NCBI GenBank assembly: GCA_965613685.1
Contig: OZ277031.1
Coordinates: 1,178,001-1,242,000 of the forward strand
DNA: 64,000 nt
Source: Methylotenera oryzisoli_B
GTDB lineage: Bacteria; Pseudomonadota; Gammaproteobacteria; Burkholderiales; Methylophilaceae
Direction of reading: 5' to 3'
The notes beneath the pieces were generated by a model. That model had not been told where the DNA came from. It saw only the letters and a list, made by a program, of their open reading frames with translations, and ran no database searches. The position numbers and the translations under genes are program-made. Shown here piece by piece: positions 53,635 to 61,655 of the stretch (the stretch's first letter is position 1; every line of letters starts with the position of its first letter).

Positions 53635-54593
53635 TGCAAGCGCAAGACACACAAAATAAGCAATCGGCTTCTGTATTGGCTGATTTAGATGCCGTACGCG
53701 CCATGATACGCCGCCACAAGTTCAACGATTTGGTGTTTGCCGGCATAGGCTTAATCGCCTTAATGATAGGCTTGCTGACCTTGCTAACCTTGTTTATTGA
53801 CTTGGTGATGGACGGTTACCCACGCTTTAATGTGCAATTCTTTAGCGACTTTCCATCACGCCGCGCTGGCAGTGCTGGCTTATTGTCAGCCTGGGTAGGT
53901 TCAGTCTTGGTGATGGCCGTTACCTTCCTTTCAGCCGTGCCAGTAGGCGTGGCAGCAGGTTTGTATTTGGAAGAATACGCACCAAAAAACTGGTTCTCCG
54001 ACTTGATCGAAATTAACGTGTCTAACCTAGCCGGCGTGCCTTCTATCATTTACGGCTTGTTGGCCTTAGGCTTGTTCGTTTACGGCTTGGATTTGGGCCA
54101 AAGCATACTGACCGCCGGCCTGACATTGGGCTTGTTAATCTTACCTACCGTGATTGTGTCCACCCGTGAAGCCATACGCGGCATACCGGTGGCCATCCGT
54201 GAAGCGGCCTATGCCGTGGGTGCGACCAAATGGCAAGTGGTGAGCGACCACGTGGTGAAATACTCGCAAGGCGGTATTTTGACTGGGGTCATCATCGGCA
54301 TGTCGCGGGCTATTGGCGAAACCGCCCCCATCATCACCATAGGCGCGCTAACCTTCATCGCTTTCTTGCCACCTTCACCGGTGACGGATGTGGCGCCTTT
54401 CCTTAATTTTGAATGGTTAAGCTCTGGCTTCACGGTCTTGCCCATCCAAATGTTTAACTGGCTATCACGCCCAGACCATGCGTTTCATATTAATGCTGCT
54501 GCCACTGGCGCCATCATTATTTTAGTGACGCTACTCATGAATGGCACCGCCATCTACTTGCGTTACAAAATACGTAAAAACATTAAATGGTAA
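53634..54593 (+). CDS. pstA: phosphate ABC transporter permease PstA
   Basis: 319 residues with six membrane segments. IREAAYAVGATKWQVVSDHVVKYSQGGILTG is the coupling loop; GMSRAIGETAPIITIGA and LEEYAPKNWFSDLIEINVSNLAGVPSI are typical of PstA. It pairs with PstC in the inner membrane. Confidence 0.93.
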   Translation: MQAQDTQNKQSASVLADLDAVRAMIRRHKFNDLVFAGIGLIALMIGLLTLLTLFIDLVMDGYPRFNVQFFSDFPSRRAGSAGLLSAWVGSVLVMAVTFLSAVPVGVAAGLYLEEYAPKNWFSDLIEINVSNLAGVPSIIYGLLALGLFVYGLDLGQSILTAGLTLGLLILPTVIVSTREAIRGIPVAIREAAYAVGATKWQVVSDHVVKYSQGGILTGVIIGMSRAIGETAPIITIGALTFIAFLPPSPVTDVAPFLNFEWLSSGFTVLPIQMFNWLSRPDHAFHINAAATGAIIILVTLLMNGTAIYLRYKIRKNIKW

Positions 54594-54627
54594 AAATTGA
54601 CGTTATTAAATACACATTAGGACAACC

Positions 54628-55407
54628 ATGGTTAATACATCCACACCAATAAAAGCAGAATCCAAGAATTTGAATTTTTATTATTCAAACGGCCACCTAG
54701 CACTTAAAAATGTCAGCATGCCGATATATGAAAATAAAATCACCGCGCTAATTGGCCCTTCTGGTTGCGGTAAATCGACTTTCTTGCGCTGTTTCAACCG
54801 CATGCACGACTTGTACCCAGGTAATAAATACGACGGTCAAATCGTCATGCACCCAGACAACACGAATATCTTGGCCGACGGTGTGGATCCAATTGAAGTG
54901 CGCATGCGCATCAGCATGGTGTTCCAAAAACCAAACCCGTTTCCTAAAACCATCTTTGAAAACGTGGCATACGGTCTACGCGTGCGCGATGAAAAAAACA
55001 ACCGCGTGGTGGCCGATAAAGTGGAAGAAGCCTTAAAAGGTGCGTCGCTTTGGAATGAAGTAAAAGACCGTCTAAATGACTTGGCCTTTAACTTATCTGG
55101 CGGCCAACAGCAACGCTTGTGCATTGCCCGCGCCTTGGCAACCGACCCAGAAATCATGTTGTTTGATGAGCCGACATCGGCATTGGACCCCATCGCCACC
55201 GCCAACATTGAAGAATTGATGAACGAATTGCGCGGAAAATTGACCATATTGGTCGTGACGCATAATATGCAACAAGCGGCGCGGATTTCCGATTACACGG
55301 CCTACATGTATTTGGGTGAAATGATGGAATACGGTGACACTGACACCATCTTTACTCGTCCAGTCCGCAAAGAAACCGAAGATTACATTACCGGCAAATT
55401 TGGTTAA
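54628..55407 (+). CDS. pstB: phosphate ABC transporter ATPase PstB
   Basis: 259 residues. Walker A is GPSGCGKST, signature LSGGQQQRLCIARAL and Walker B EIMLFDEPTSALDP; the QKPNPFPK motif after the Q-loop is the PstB hallmark. It powers phosphate uptake through PstC/PstA and takes part, with PhoU, in signalling to PhoR. Confidence 0.96.
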   Translation: MVNTSTPIKAESKNLNFYYSNGHLALKNVSMPIYENKITALIGPSGCGKSTFLRCFNRMHDLYPGNKYDGQIVMHPDNTNILADGVDPIEVRMRISMVFQKPNPFPKTIFENVAYGLRVRDEKNNRVVADKVEEALKGASLWNEVKDRLNDLAFNLSGGQQQRLCIARALATDPEIMLFDEPTSALDPIATANIEELMNELRGKLTILVVTHNMQQAARISDYTAYMYLGEMMEYGDTDTIFTRPVRKETEDYITGKFG

Positions 55408-55448
55408 TTGTTTTAACCTCGCCAAAAGCATTTACATAAGGATTACTC

Positions 55449-56153
55449 ATGTCATCTGAACACATATACAAACAGTACGATGCCGAACTGGAATCGGTAC
55501 GCGCCAAGGTCCTAGAAATGGGCAGCTTGGTGGAACAACAGATAGTCGACGCCTTGGAATCCTTGGTTAAATCCAATGCCAAATTGGCCGAAAACGTCAT
55601 CAAAAAAGACCACCTGGTTAATGACTTAGAAGTGCAAGTGGATGAAGACTGCAGCCACATTATTGCGCGCCGCCAACCGGCTGCCAGCGATTTGCGCATG
55701 ATCTTGATGATGATTAAAACCATCACCGATTTAGAGCGCATAGGCGATGAAGCAACTAAAATTGCCCGCTTTTCGCAAAAAACCCAAGAAACCGATCGCA
55801 TGTGGACGCCACGTTTTGCTGAAATCAGAACCATGGCCAACATGGCGCGTGAAATGCTGCACATAGCATTGGATGCCTTCGCCCGCTCCGATTCAGCCAA
55901 GGTGCTGAAAATTGCTGAAATGGATCAACAGTTGGACGAGCATTACCAAATGTCCATCCGCCATTTGATCACCTTCATGCTGGAAGACCCTCGCACCATC
56001 TCCATGTCCTTGGAAGTGTTGTTTATCGCCAAAGCCATAGAACGCATAGGCGACCACGCGAAAAACATCTCCGAATACGTGGTTTACATGGTGAAAGGCA
56101 AAGACGTACGCCACATCAGCATGGATGCAATGGCCGATGAAGTAAGAGACTAG
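55449..56153 (+). CDS. phoU: phosphate signalling protein PhoU
   Basis: 234 residues, two repeated three-helix bundles. RQPAASDLRMILMMIKTITDLERIGDEATKIA and LEVLFIAKAIERIGDHAKNISEYVVYMVKGKDVRH hold the two metal-binding motifs. PhoU links PstB to PhoR and keeps the Pho regulon off when phosphate is plentiful. phoB and phoR are not in the window. A terminator follows. Confidence 0.95.
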   Translation: MSSEHIYKQYDAELESVRAKVLEMGSLVEQQIVDALESLVKSNAKLAENVIKKDHLVNDLEVQVDEDCSHIIARRQPAASDLRMILMMIKTITDLERIGDEATKIARFSQKTQETDRMWTPRFAEIRTMANMAREMLHIALDAFARSDSAKVLKIAEMDQQLDEHYQMSIRHLITFMLEDPRTISMSLEVLFIAKAIERIGDHAKNISEYVVYMVKGKDVRHISMDAMADEVRD

Positions 56154-56167
56154 TTCGTATTAGTCAC

Positions 56168-56200
56168 AATAAAAAAGCCAGCATCATGCTGGCTTTTTTA
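56168..56200 (+). terminator. rho-independent terminator after phoU
   Basis: AAAAAAGCCAGCAT-CATGCTGGCTTTTTTAT: stem plus T-run, end of the pst operon. Confidence 0.88.
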
Positions 56201-56206
56201 TTGTCG

Positions 56207-56362
56207 GCTGTCGGGATGAATCCCGACCTACGAGAGGGTGATTCGCCACTTGTATTACCTGGATGCATCCCGAGCTCGGAAATAGAGCGCTTGTTGTGGA
56301 TAACGATTCATCCCAGAAAATAGCAGATAGCGGACTTGTTGTAGGTCGGGATTCATCCCGAC
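56207..56362. repeat. GTCGGGAT-type palindromes
   Basis: Two copies (56207-56232 and 56341-56362) of the GTCGGGAT...ATCCCGAC palindrome, with a looser copy between them, in the gap between converging phoU and the GT4 gene. Confidence 0.75.
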
Positions 56363-56406
56363 AAACGCATTGCTAGTAAGGGCATAAGTAGCCAATCGAG
56401 CTTGGC

Positions 56407-57597
56407 TTACTTTTTATTGGCAATTCGATTTTGGTAAAAAGTCTCCAAGCGTTGTGCTTGGGCTTTAGCCGTCCAATTGGCCGTAGCATACTCCAGCCCT
56501 TGCCGGCCTAACTCTTGGCAATGCTCAGGATGGGCGATCAACTGCGCGACTTTCTGCGCAAACATGTTGGTGTCATCGGGGGCAATTAATGCGCCCTTGC
56601 CTTCAACCAATATGGAGGCCGTGCCCAACTCGGCAATCGCCACCACCGGCGTGCCTTGTGCCATGGCCTCCAAGATCACCAAGCCTTGCGTCTCGCTTTT
56701 GGACGCAAAAACAAACAAGTCGGCGGACTGGTAGCAGGCATTAAGCTCGGTAGCGCGGTCCAAGTAACCGATAAATTGCACGCTGTCTTCTATGCCTAAG
56801 TGCTTGGTCAATTTATGCAAACTGGTTTCCGCTGGGCCTTCGCCTGTCACCACCAATAAGGCATTCGGCTGTTGCGCCAGCAAGGCCTTGGTCATGTGCA
56901 AAAGAAAATCGATGTTTTTCTCAAACGCGACTCGGCCCACGTAAAGCAACATCGGCCTATCCAAGGCAATGCCGTATTTCTGTCTAAAGGCTTGCCCGTC
57001 CGCTTGTTTAAAGCTGTGGGCTTGCAAGCCAGTGGGAATCACCTCAGCCGGCACGCCCACGCCATAATCCCTCAGCACATCCAGCATCGGTTTTGAGGGC
57101 GAAACAATGGCGTCCACGCTGTTGCATTGACGCTTGGAAATAAAGCGTGCCAGACCTTTGGCCAACACCTTGGGTAGCCAAGGTAAATAGTGATGCAGAT
57201 AATCTTCAAAGAAGGTGTGGTAGGTTTCCACGCAGGGGATGCCTAATTTTTCTGACAGCTTTAGCCCTAAGTAATGCGCCACGAATGGCGTGTGCACGTG
57301 AATCATGTCGTAGCCTTGTTTGGCTAAATACGGCAGCAATGCCATGGCCGAGCCAAACTTCATCAACTTATCTTCAGGATCGAAATAAATGCTGCGTGAC
57401 GCCACGCGCATGATCCAGGCATCGTCTTCGGTAAGCGCTGCGTAATCTGGGGCAATTAAATGCACCGTGTGGCCTAAGCCCTGCAACTGCTCAACAAAGG
57501 TGCGTATGGAAGTGGACACGCCATTGATGCGCGGGAAATACACGTCCGATATGAATAAGATTTTTAATGGCTGGGTTAAGCTGCTGTGCTGGGTCAT
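56407..57597 (-). CDS. GT4 glycosyltransferase, diacylglycerol glucosyltransferase-like
   Basis: 396 residues from the ATG at 57597 (AAGG upstream); an ATG six codons earlier lacks a ribosome site. The N-terminal ISDVYFPRINGVSTSIRTF and VHTPFVAHYLGLKLSEKLGIPCVETYHTFFEDYLHHYLP resemble GT4 diacylglycerol glucosyltransferases. The GT4 donor motif with two Glu is SETQGLVILEAMAQG near residue 300. It has no long membrane span, as expected of a membrane-surface enzyme. A PHO box sits upstream and a phospholipase gene is divergent, so it probably makes glycolipid from diacylglycerol under phosphate limitation. A mannosyl- or lipopolysaccharide role cannot be excluded. Confidence 0.75.
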   Translation of the reverse strand: MTQHSSLTQPLKILFISDVYFPRINGVSTSIRTFVEQLQGLGHTVHLIAPDYAALTEDDAWIMRVASRSIYFDPEDKLMKFGSAMALLPYLAKQGYDMIHVHTPFVAHYLGLKLSEKLGIPCVETYHTFFEDYLHHYLPWLPKVLAKGLARFISKRQCNSVDAIVSPSKPMLDVLRDYGVGVPAEVIPTGLQAHSFKQADGQAFRQKYGIALDRPMLLYVGRVAFEKNIDFLLHMTKALLAQQPNALLVVTGEGPAETSLHKLTKHLGIEDSVQFIGYLDRATELNACYQSADLFVFASKSETQGLVILEAMAQGTPVVAIAELGTASILVEGKGALIAPDDTNMFAQKVAQLIAHPEHCQELGRQGLEYATANWTAKAQAQRLETFYQNRIANKK

Positions 57598-57660
57598 GGG
57601 TGCCTTGCCTGTCATTAGGATGAGATTGGCTACTGATGCCTAGCAAGATAACGCGGCAAT

Positions 57661-57678
57661 ATGACAATTTAATGAAAG
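57661..57678 (-). promoter_or_regulatory. PHO box upstream of the GT4 gene
   Basis: Minus-strand CTTTCAT-TAAA-TTGTCAT, then ten bases, then TATCTT as a -10 (57650-57645). The spacing is that of the E. coli phoA promoter. Transcription would start about 41 bases before the chosen ATG. Confidence 0.85.
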
Positions 57679-57688
57679 CAATTAAATT

Positions 57689-57728
57689 TCGTCATGAAAT
57701 CATCATGTTTCTGTCACGATTTTTTCAT
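57689..57728 (+). promoter_or_regulatory. four tandem PHO half-sites upstream of the phospholipase C gene
   Basis: Half-sites TCGTCAT, TCATCAT, CTGTCAC and TTTTCAT stand at exact 11-bp intervals, reading toward the phospholipase gene. The third is an exact consensus half-site. They are interleaved with the GT4 promoter on the other strand. Confidence 0.75.
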
Positions 57729-57751
57729 GTGCGAGCGTCACATTACTAGTC

Positions 57752-58597
57752 ATGACTCAACTTAGCATTATGCGCAAATGGTATTGGTGGCTGCCCTGCT
57801 GCTTCTATTCAATAGACGCCAACGCCTGGGGCTTGGTGACGCATTTGTACTTTGCCCAATCCTTGCTTTGGGCCATGCCCTTATTGGACCCGCGCCTGCA
57901 AGCGGCCATTAAAAAATTCCCAGAATTGGTGATGGCCGGGGCTTGCTTGCCGGACTTGGCCATCATCAGCCACCGCTTTCGCCACACCCACTTATGGGAA
58001 AATGCCCAGCAGTTAATGCTGTCAGCCAAGACCGAGCAAGAAACCGCGATTGCCATAGGTTACGTCAGCCACCTCTACGTGGACGTGATTGCCCACAACC
58101 ATTTCGTTCCAGCCCATGAAGCCAAGTGGTTTAAGAACGATATCCTTACCCACATCACCTCGGAATGGGCCATGGACGCGCACTTAGCGCCACTCATCAA
58201 CACCTCCCCACGACGCTTAATCACCGAGCACCATGCGCTCTTAAGTCAATTCATGGCAGGCCAATTTAGGTGCAGCGTCACAGTGACCACCAGCGCCTTA
58301 AAACGCTTGGCTTTTTGGGATGGGGTGCTGCGGGCCATTCATCTGCCGCATGCAATCTACCGCACGGTCAATCTGTTGGACAAAAAAGTCTTTGCACACT
58401 TTGTTTATTACATTGCCAAGACGCAAGTGGCGGTGCAAGACATAGGCTTGGTGTTTAATGGCGACCGGCCACTGCTGGAACCGGAATTGAAAAACCTAAG
58501 CGTGCAACAACTTGATGATTGGCGTGAGGAATGCTTAAGCCATTTGCACATCATGCACCCGCTACCGGTGCGCTACTTTCCGGCCAATAGCCAATAA
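57752..58597 (+). CDS. zinc-dependent phospholipase C-like protein
   Basis: 281 residues. After a signal-like segment (MRKWYWWLPCCFYSIDANA) the mature chain would start at Trp26 (WGLVTHLYFAQ), as in Bacillus cereus PLC where Trp1 binds zinc. The metal-ligand pattern fits that family: H107-x3-D111-x5-H117 in SHLYVDVIAHNHF and H134-x3-E138 in THITSEW, with further Asp/His at 68 and 74-80. It should release diacylglycerol from phospholipid in the periplasm. ATG 57752 or 57770 may be used; neither has a clear ribosome site. Confidence 0.75.
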   Translation: MTQLSIMRKWYWWLPCCFYSIDANAWGLVTHLYFAQSLLWAMPLLDPRLQAAIKKFPELVMAGACLPDLAIISHRFRHTHLWENAQQLMLSAKTEQETAIAIGYVSHLYVDVIAHNHFVPAHEAKWFKNDILTHITSEWAMDAHLAPLINTSPRRLITEHHALLSQFMAGQFRCSVTVTTSALKRLAFWDGVLRAIHLPHAIYRTVNLLDKKVFAHFVYYIAKTQVAVQDIGLVFNGDRPLLEPELKNLSVQQLDDWREECLSHLHIMHPLPVRYFPANSQ

Positions 58598-58649
58598 GCA
58601 TTCAAGCCGGGTAGCCTTAGGCCACGGCAGGGCCATCTAGGGAAGAAAA

Positions 58650-59186
58650 TTAAACCAAGAGAAAAGACAAGGCGGCGATAAAGCTGCCTATGATGGCGCC
58701 AGCTATGACGTCACTGGGGTAATGCAAACCCAATACCACACGCGACAAGGCCACCATGCTGACAAACGGCATGATGATGAAGGACAGGGCTGGGTAATAA
58801 TTAATCGCCACCAAACCAAACACCACGGCATGCAGGGTGTGGCCAGACGGGAAGCTGAATTTATCCAGCGGTTTGCTGGTTAAGAATATGTCTTGGTGCA
58901 CTTCAAAAGGTCGCGGGCGCAGTGTTTTGCCTTTTAGCCACTTGTACAACAAGGTGCCGGATAAACCGGCTAAGGCCATGTGCAGCACAGGCAGCAAGCC
59001 ATCCCTGCCTTCAAAAAGCAAGATTAACAGCATGAGGCTGTACCAAAATAGGCCATCGCCTAAGCGGCTTACCAATCTAAACAGATCGCGTATTAAGCGT
59101 ATCTGACTGGTTTGGTTAACGGCGATGCACAGGTTGCTGTCCAAACGGTGCATGCTATTGAGATAGCTGCGCATTTTATACGGCAT
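58650..59186 (-). CDS. PAP2-family membrane phosphatase
   Basis: 178 residues with about five membrane segments. The three phosphatase motifs are complete: KGKTLRPRP (motif 1), FPSGHTLH (motif 2) and SRVVLGLHYPSD (motif 3, with catalytic His). PAP2 proteins dephosphorylate phosphatidate, phosphatidylglycerophosphate or undecaprenyl pyrophosphate. Four tandem PHO half-sites upstream and a phospholipase/glucosyltransferase gene pair beside it suggest a role in making diacylglycerol under phosphate limitation. Confidence 0.85.
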   Translation of the reverse strand: MPYKMRSYLNSMHRLDSNLCIAVNQTSQIRLIRDLFRLVSRLGDGLFWYSLMLLILLFEGRDGLLPVLHMALAGLSGTLLYKWLKGKTLRPRPFEVHQDIFLTSKPLDKFSFPSGHTLHAVVFGLVAINYYPALSFIIMPFVSMVALSRVVLGLHYPSDVIAGAIIGSFIAALSFLLV

Positions 59187-59246
59187 GGCTCACCTCGACT
59201 GTTATGGCTATTGAATTAGGCATAACAGCGAGGATGTCATTGTCGT

Positions 59247-59286
59247 GTGAACGAAAGATGAAAAAAAGATGAAGGATTTGTGACAA
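59247..59286 (-). promoter_or_regulatory. four tandem PHO half-sites upstream of the PAP2 gene
   Basis: On the minus strand TTGTCAC, CCTTCAT, TTTTCAT and CGTTCAC lie at exact 11-bp intervals with 4-bp AT-rich spacers. The array ends 61 bases before the PAP2 ATG. A weak CATCCT follows ten bases on as a possible -10. Confidence 0.78.
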
Positions 59287-59379
59287 CTGCTATCCGGCTT
59301 AAGGAAGCGAACAGCTTACTGACTAGGCTGCCGACTGGCCAAAAGACCAGGCCCATAGACTTGGGCCAGCCGGCTAAAG

Positions 59380-60738
59380 TTAAGCCGCTGCCAACTTGAC
59401 CGCAGCGGCGATGTCTTCTGCCAGCTTTTGCACCAAGCCCGCATCTTGCCCTTCTACCATGACGCGTATCTTGGCTTCGGTACCGGATGCACGCAACAAC
59501 ACGCGACCGCTGCCAGCCAAGGCCTGTTCCGCTAATTTAACGACCGCTTGGATGGGCGCGTGCTCGTCCAAGTTGATTTTGCTGGCGGTGCTAACGTTAA
59601 TCAAGACTTGCGGGTACAAACTTAACTTGGTGCCCAAGTCGCTTAGCGACTGGCCACTTAGGATCACCGCATGCAAGACTTGCAGGGCAGCAATGATAGC
59701 GTCGCCGCTGCTGTGTTTGTCCAGGGTTAAAATGTGGCCAGAATTTTCGCCGCCTAAAAACCAGCCTTTTTCGTTGAGCAATTCCAATACATAACGGTCG
59801 CCTACCTTGGCGCGCGCAAACGGAATGGCTAACTTTTCTAGGGCATGCTCTAAGGCTAAATTGGTCATCAAGGTGCCAACTACGCCGCCTTGCAATTGGC
59901 TATTTTTATGCAGACCACTGGCGATAATGTAGAGCAATTGATCGCCGTCTAACAAGCGACCCTGACTGTCCACCATCATCACTCGGTCGCCGTCGCCGTC
60001 AAAGGCAATGCCTAAATCGGCTTGCTCAGCCAACACGGCTTTTTGCAAGGCTTGCGGGTGAGTCGAGCCGACTTGCTCGTTGATGTTTAAGCCATCCGGC
60101 TTGTTACCGATGGCGATGACTTCTGCGCCCAATTCGTGAAACACATTCGGGGCGACGTGATAGGTGGCGCCGTGTGCGCAATCCAAGACAATTTTCAAAC
60201 CGCGTAAATCCATGCTGGACGGGAAAGTGCTTTTGCAAAACTCGATGTAACGACCGGCCGCGTCGTCTATGCGTTTGGCTTTCCCCAATTGGGCTGACTC
60301 CATGACCTGCATGGGCTGGGCCAATTCCGCCTCAATGGCGTGCTCAATGGCGTCGCCTAATTTAGCCCCGGCGCTGGAAAAGAATTTGATGCCGTTGTCG
60401 TAATACGGGTTGTGCGAGGCGGAGATAACAATGCCAGCTTGCGCGCGCAATGCGCGGGTTAGGTAGGCCACCGCCGGAGTAGGCATGGGGCCCGTCAACA
60501 ACACGTCCACCCCGGCCGCCGATAAGCCGGCCTCCAAGGCCGCTTCTAGCATGTAGCCTGAGATGCGCGTGTCTTTGCCGATCAACACCGCCGGATGGGC
60601 GCCTATAGCCAAATTGCTGCTGACTTGGGTCAAGACCTTACCGGCAGCATAGCCTAAGCGCATGACAAAATCCGGTGTAATCGGCGATTCGCCCACCTTA
60701 CCGCGTATGCCATCGGTACCAAAGTATTTTTTTGTCAT
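59380..60738 (-). CDS. glmM: phosphoglucosamine mutase
   Basis: 452 residues. KKYFGTDGIRGKVGESPITPDFV is the GlmM N-terminus. The phospho-Ser lies in GIVISASHNPYYDNGIKFF, metal Asp residues in IAFDGDGDRVMMVD, and LRASGTEAKIRVMVEG binds phosphate. It makes glucosamine-1-phosphate for UDP-GlcNAc, also the substrate pool for tviB/tviC. It lies 15 bases after folP. Confidence 0.96.
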   Translation of the reverse strand: MTKKYFGTDGIRGKVGESPITPDFVMRLGYAAGKVLTQVSSNLAIGAHPAVLIGKDTRISGYMLEAALEAGLSAAGVDVLLTGPMPTPAVAYLTRALRAQAGIVISASHNPYYDNGIKFFSSAGAKLGDAIEHAIEAELAQPMQVMESAQLGKAKRIDDAAGRYIEFCKSTFPSSMDLRGLKIVLDCAHGATYHVAPNVFHELGAEVIAIGNKPDGLNINEQVGSTHPQALQKAVLAEQADLGIAFDGDGDRVMMVDSQGRLLDGDQLLYIIASGLHKNSQLQGGVVGTLMTNLALEHALEKLAIPFARAKVGDRYVLELLNEKGWFLGGENSGHILTLDKHSSGDAIIAALQVLHAVILSGQSLSDLGTKLSLYPQVLINVSTASKINLDEHAPIQAVVKLAEQALAGSGRVLLRASGTEAKIRVMVEGQDAGLVQKLAEDIAAAVKLAAA

Positions 60739-60753
60739 GCTCTATCGTTCCCG

Positions 60754-61572
60754 TTATTGTATGGCGGCCAGCACTTTGCAGGCTTGCACCGTTGCTTTTA
60801 CATCGTGTACACGCAGTATTTTAGCGCCTTTCATGGCTGAAATCACTGCGGCCGCGAGGCTAGCCGGTAAGCGTTGTTCGTCGTCACCGGCAATCGCCGC
60901 CAGTATGGATTTACGCGATAAGCCAACCAGCAAAGGCGAATCTAAATCAGCCAAGTTTTGCAAATTTTTAAGTAAGGTAATGTTATGCGCGCGGCTTTTG
61001 CCAAAGCCAAAGCCGGGGTCGAGCACAATTCGATTGGCGGCGATGCCACTGGCCAGCAAGGCTTGCTTGCGCTCACTTAAAAAAGCCCGCACCTCAGCGA
61101 CCACGTCATGGTAATGCGGCTCCAGCTGCATGGTTTTGGGGTCGCCCTGCATGTGCATTAAACACACGCCAGCTTGGCTGTTAGCCAGCACATCCACAGC
61201 GCCTGGCATGCGCAGGGCCTGCACGTCGTTCACCATATCGGCACCGGCCTCTATCGCCAAGTGCATCACTTCGGGTTTGTAGGTATCGATGGAGATGGGC
61301 ACCTTAACCACTTTGGCTAAAGCACGGATGACCGGGATGACCCGATTCAGCTCTTCTTCCAGGCTAACCGGTTGGGCCCCGGGGCGGGTGGATTCGCCGC
61401 CTATGTCTAAGATATCGGCGCCGTCTGCGATCAGCTTTAATGCGTGTTCCACCGCTAAATCAACGCTAGTATAGCGACCGCCATCGGAAAACGAGTCTGG
61501 CGTGACGTTGACTATGCCCATGATGTACGGGCGATCGAGTTGCAGTAAGTACTGACCACATTGAAAATTCAT
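60754..61572 (-). CDS. folP: dihydropteroate synthase
   Basis: 272 residues. MGIVNVTPDSFSDGGRY is the pterin-binding signature, ADILDIGGESTRPGAQPV the second loop, and LDPGFGFGKSRAHN with SRKSILAAI the C-terminal sites. It joins dihydropterin pyrophosphate and p-aminobenzoate in folate synthesis. Order ftsH-folP-glmM is conserved across proteobacteria. Confidence 0.96.
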   Translation of the reverse strand: MNFQCGQYLLQLDRPYIMGIVNVTPDSFSDGGRYTSVDLAVEHALKLIADGADILDIGGESTRPGAQPVSLEEELNRVIPVIRALAKVVKVPISIDTYKPEVMHLAIEAGADMVNDVQALRMPGAVDVLANSQAGVCLMHMQGDPKTMQLEPHYHDVVAEVRAFLSERKQALLASGIAANRIVLDPGFGFGKSRAHNITLLKNLQNLADLDSPLLVGLSRKSILAAIAGDDEQRLPASLAAAVISAMKGAKILRVHDVKATVQACKVLAAIQ

Positions 61573-61603
61573 AAGCGCAATTATACTTAAAAAAGACGCG
61601 CAT

Positions 61604-61634
61604 AAAAAAAGGGCTAGTTGCCTAGCCCTTTTTG
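61604..61634 (-). terminator. rho-independent terminator after ftsH
   Basis: On the minus strand AAAAAGGGCTAGG-CAA-CTAGCCCTTTTTTT: stem plus T-run, 22 bases after the ftsH stop. It may only partly separate ftsH from folP. Confidence 0.85.
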
Positions 61635-61655
61635 TTCTTCTCCAATCCGCTCGAC

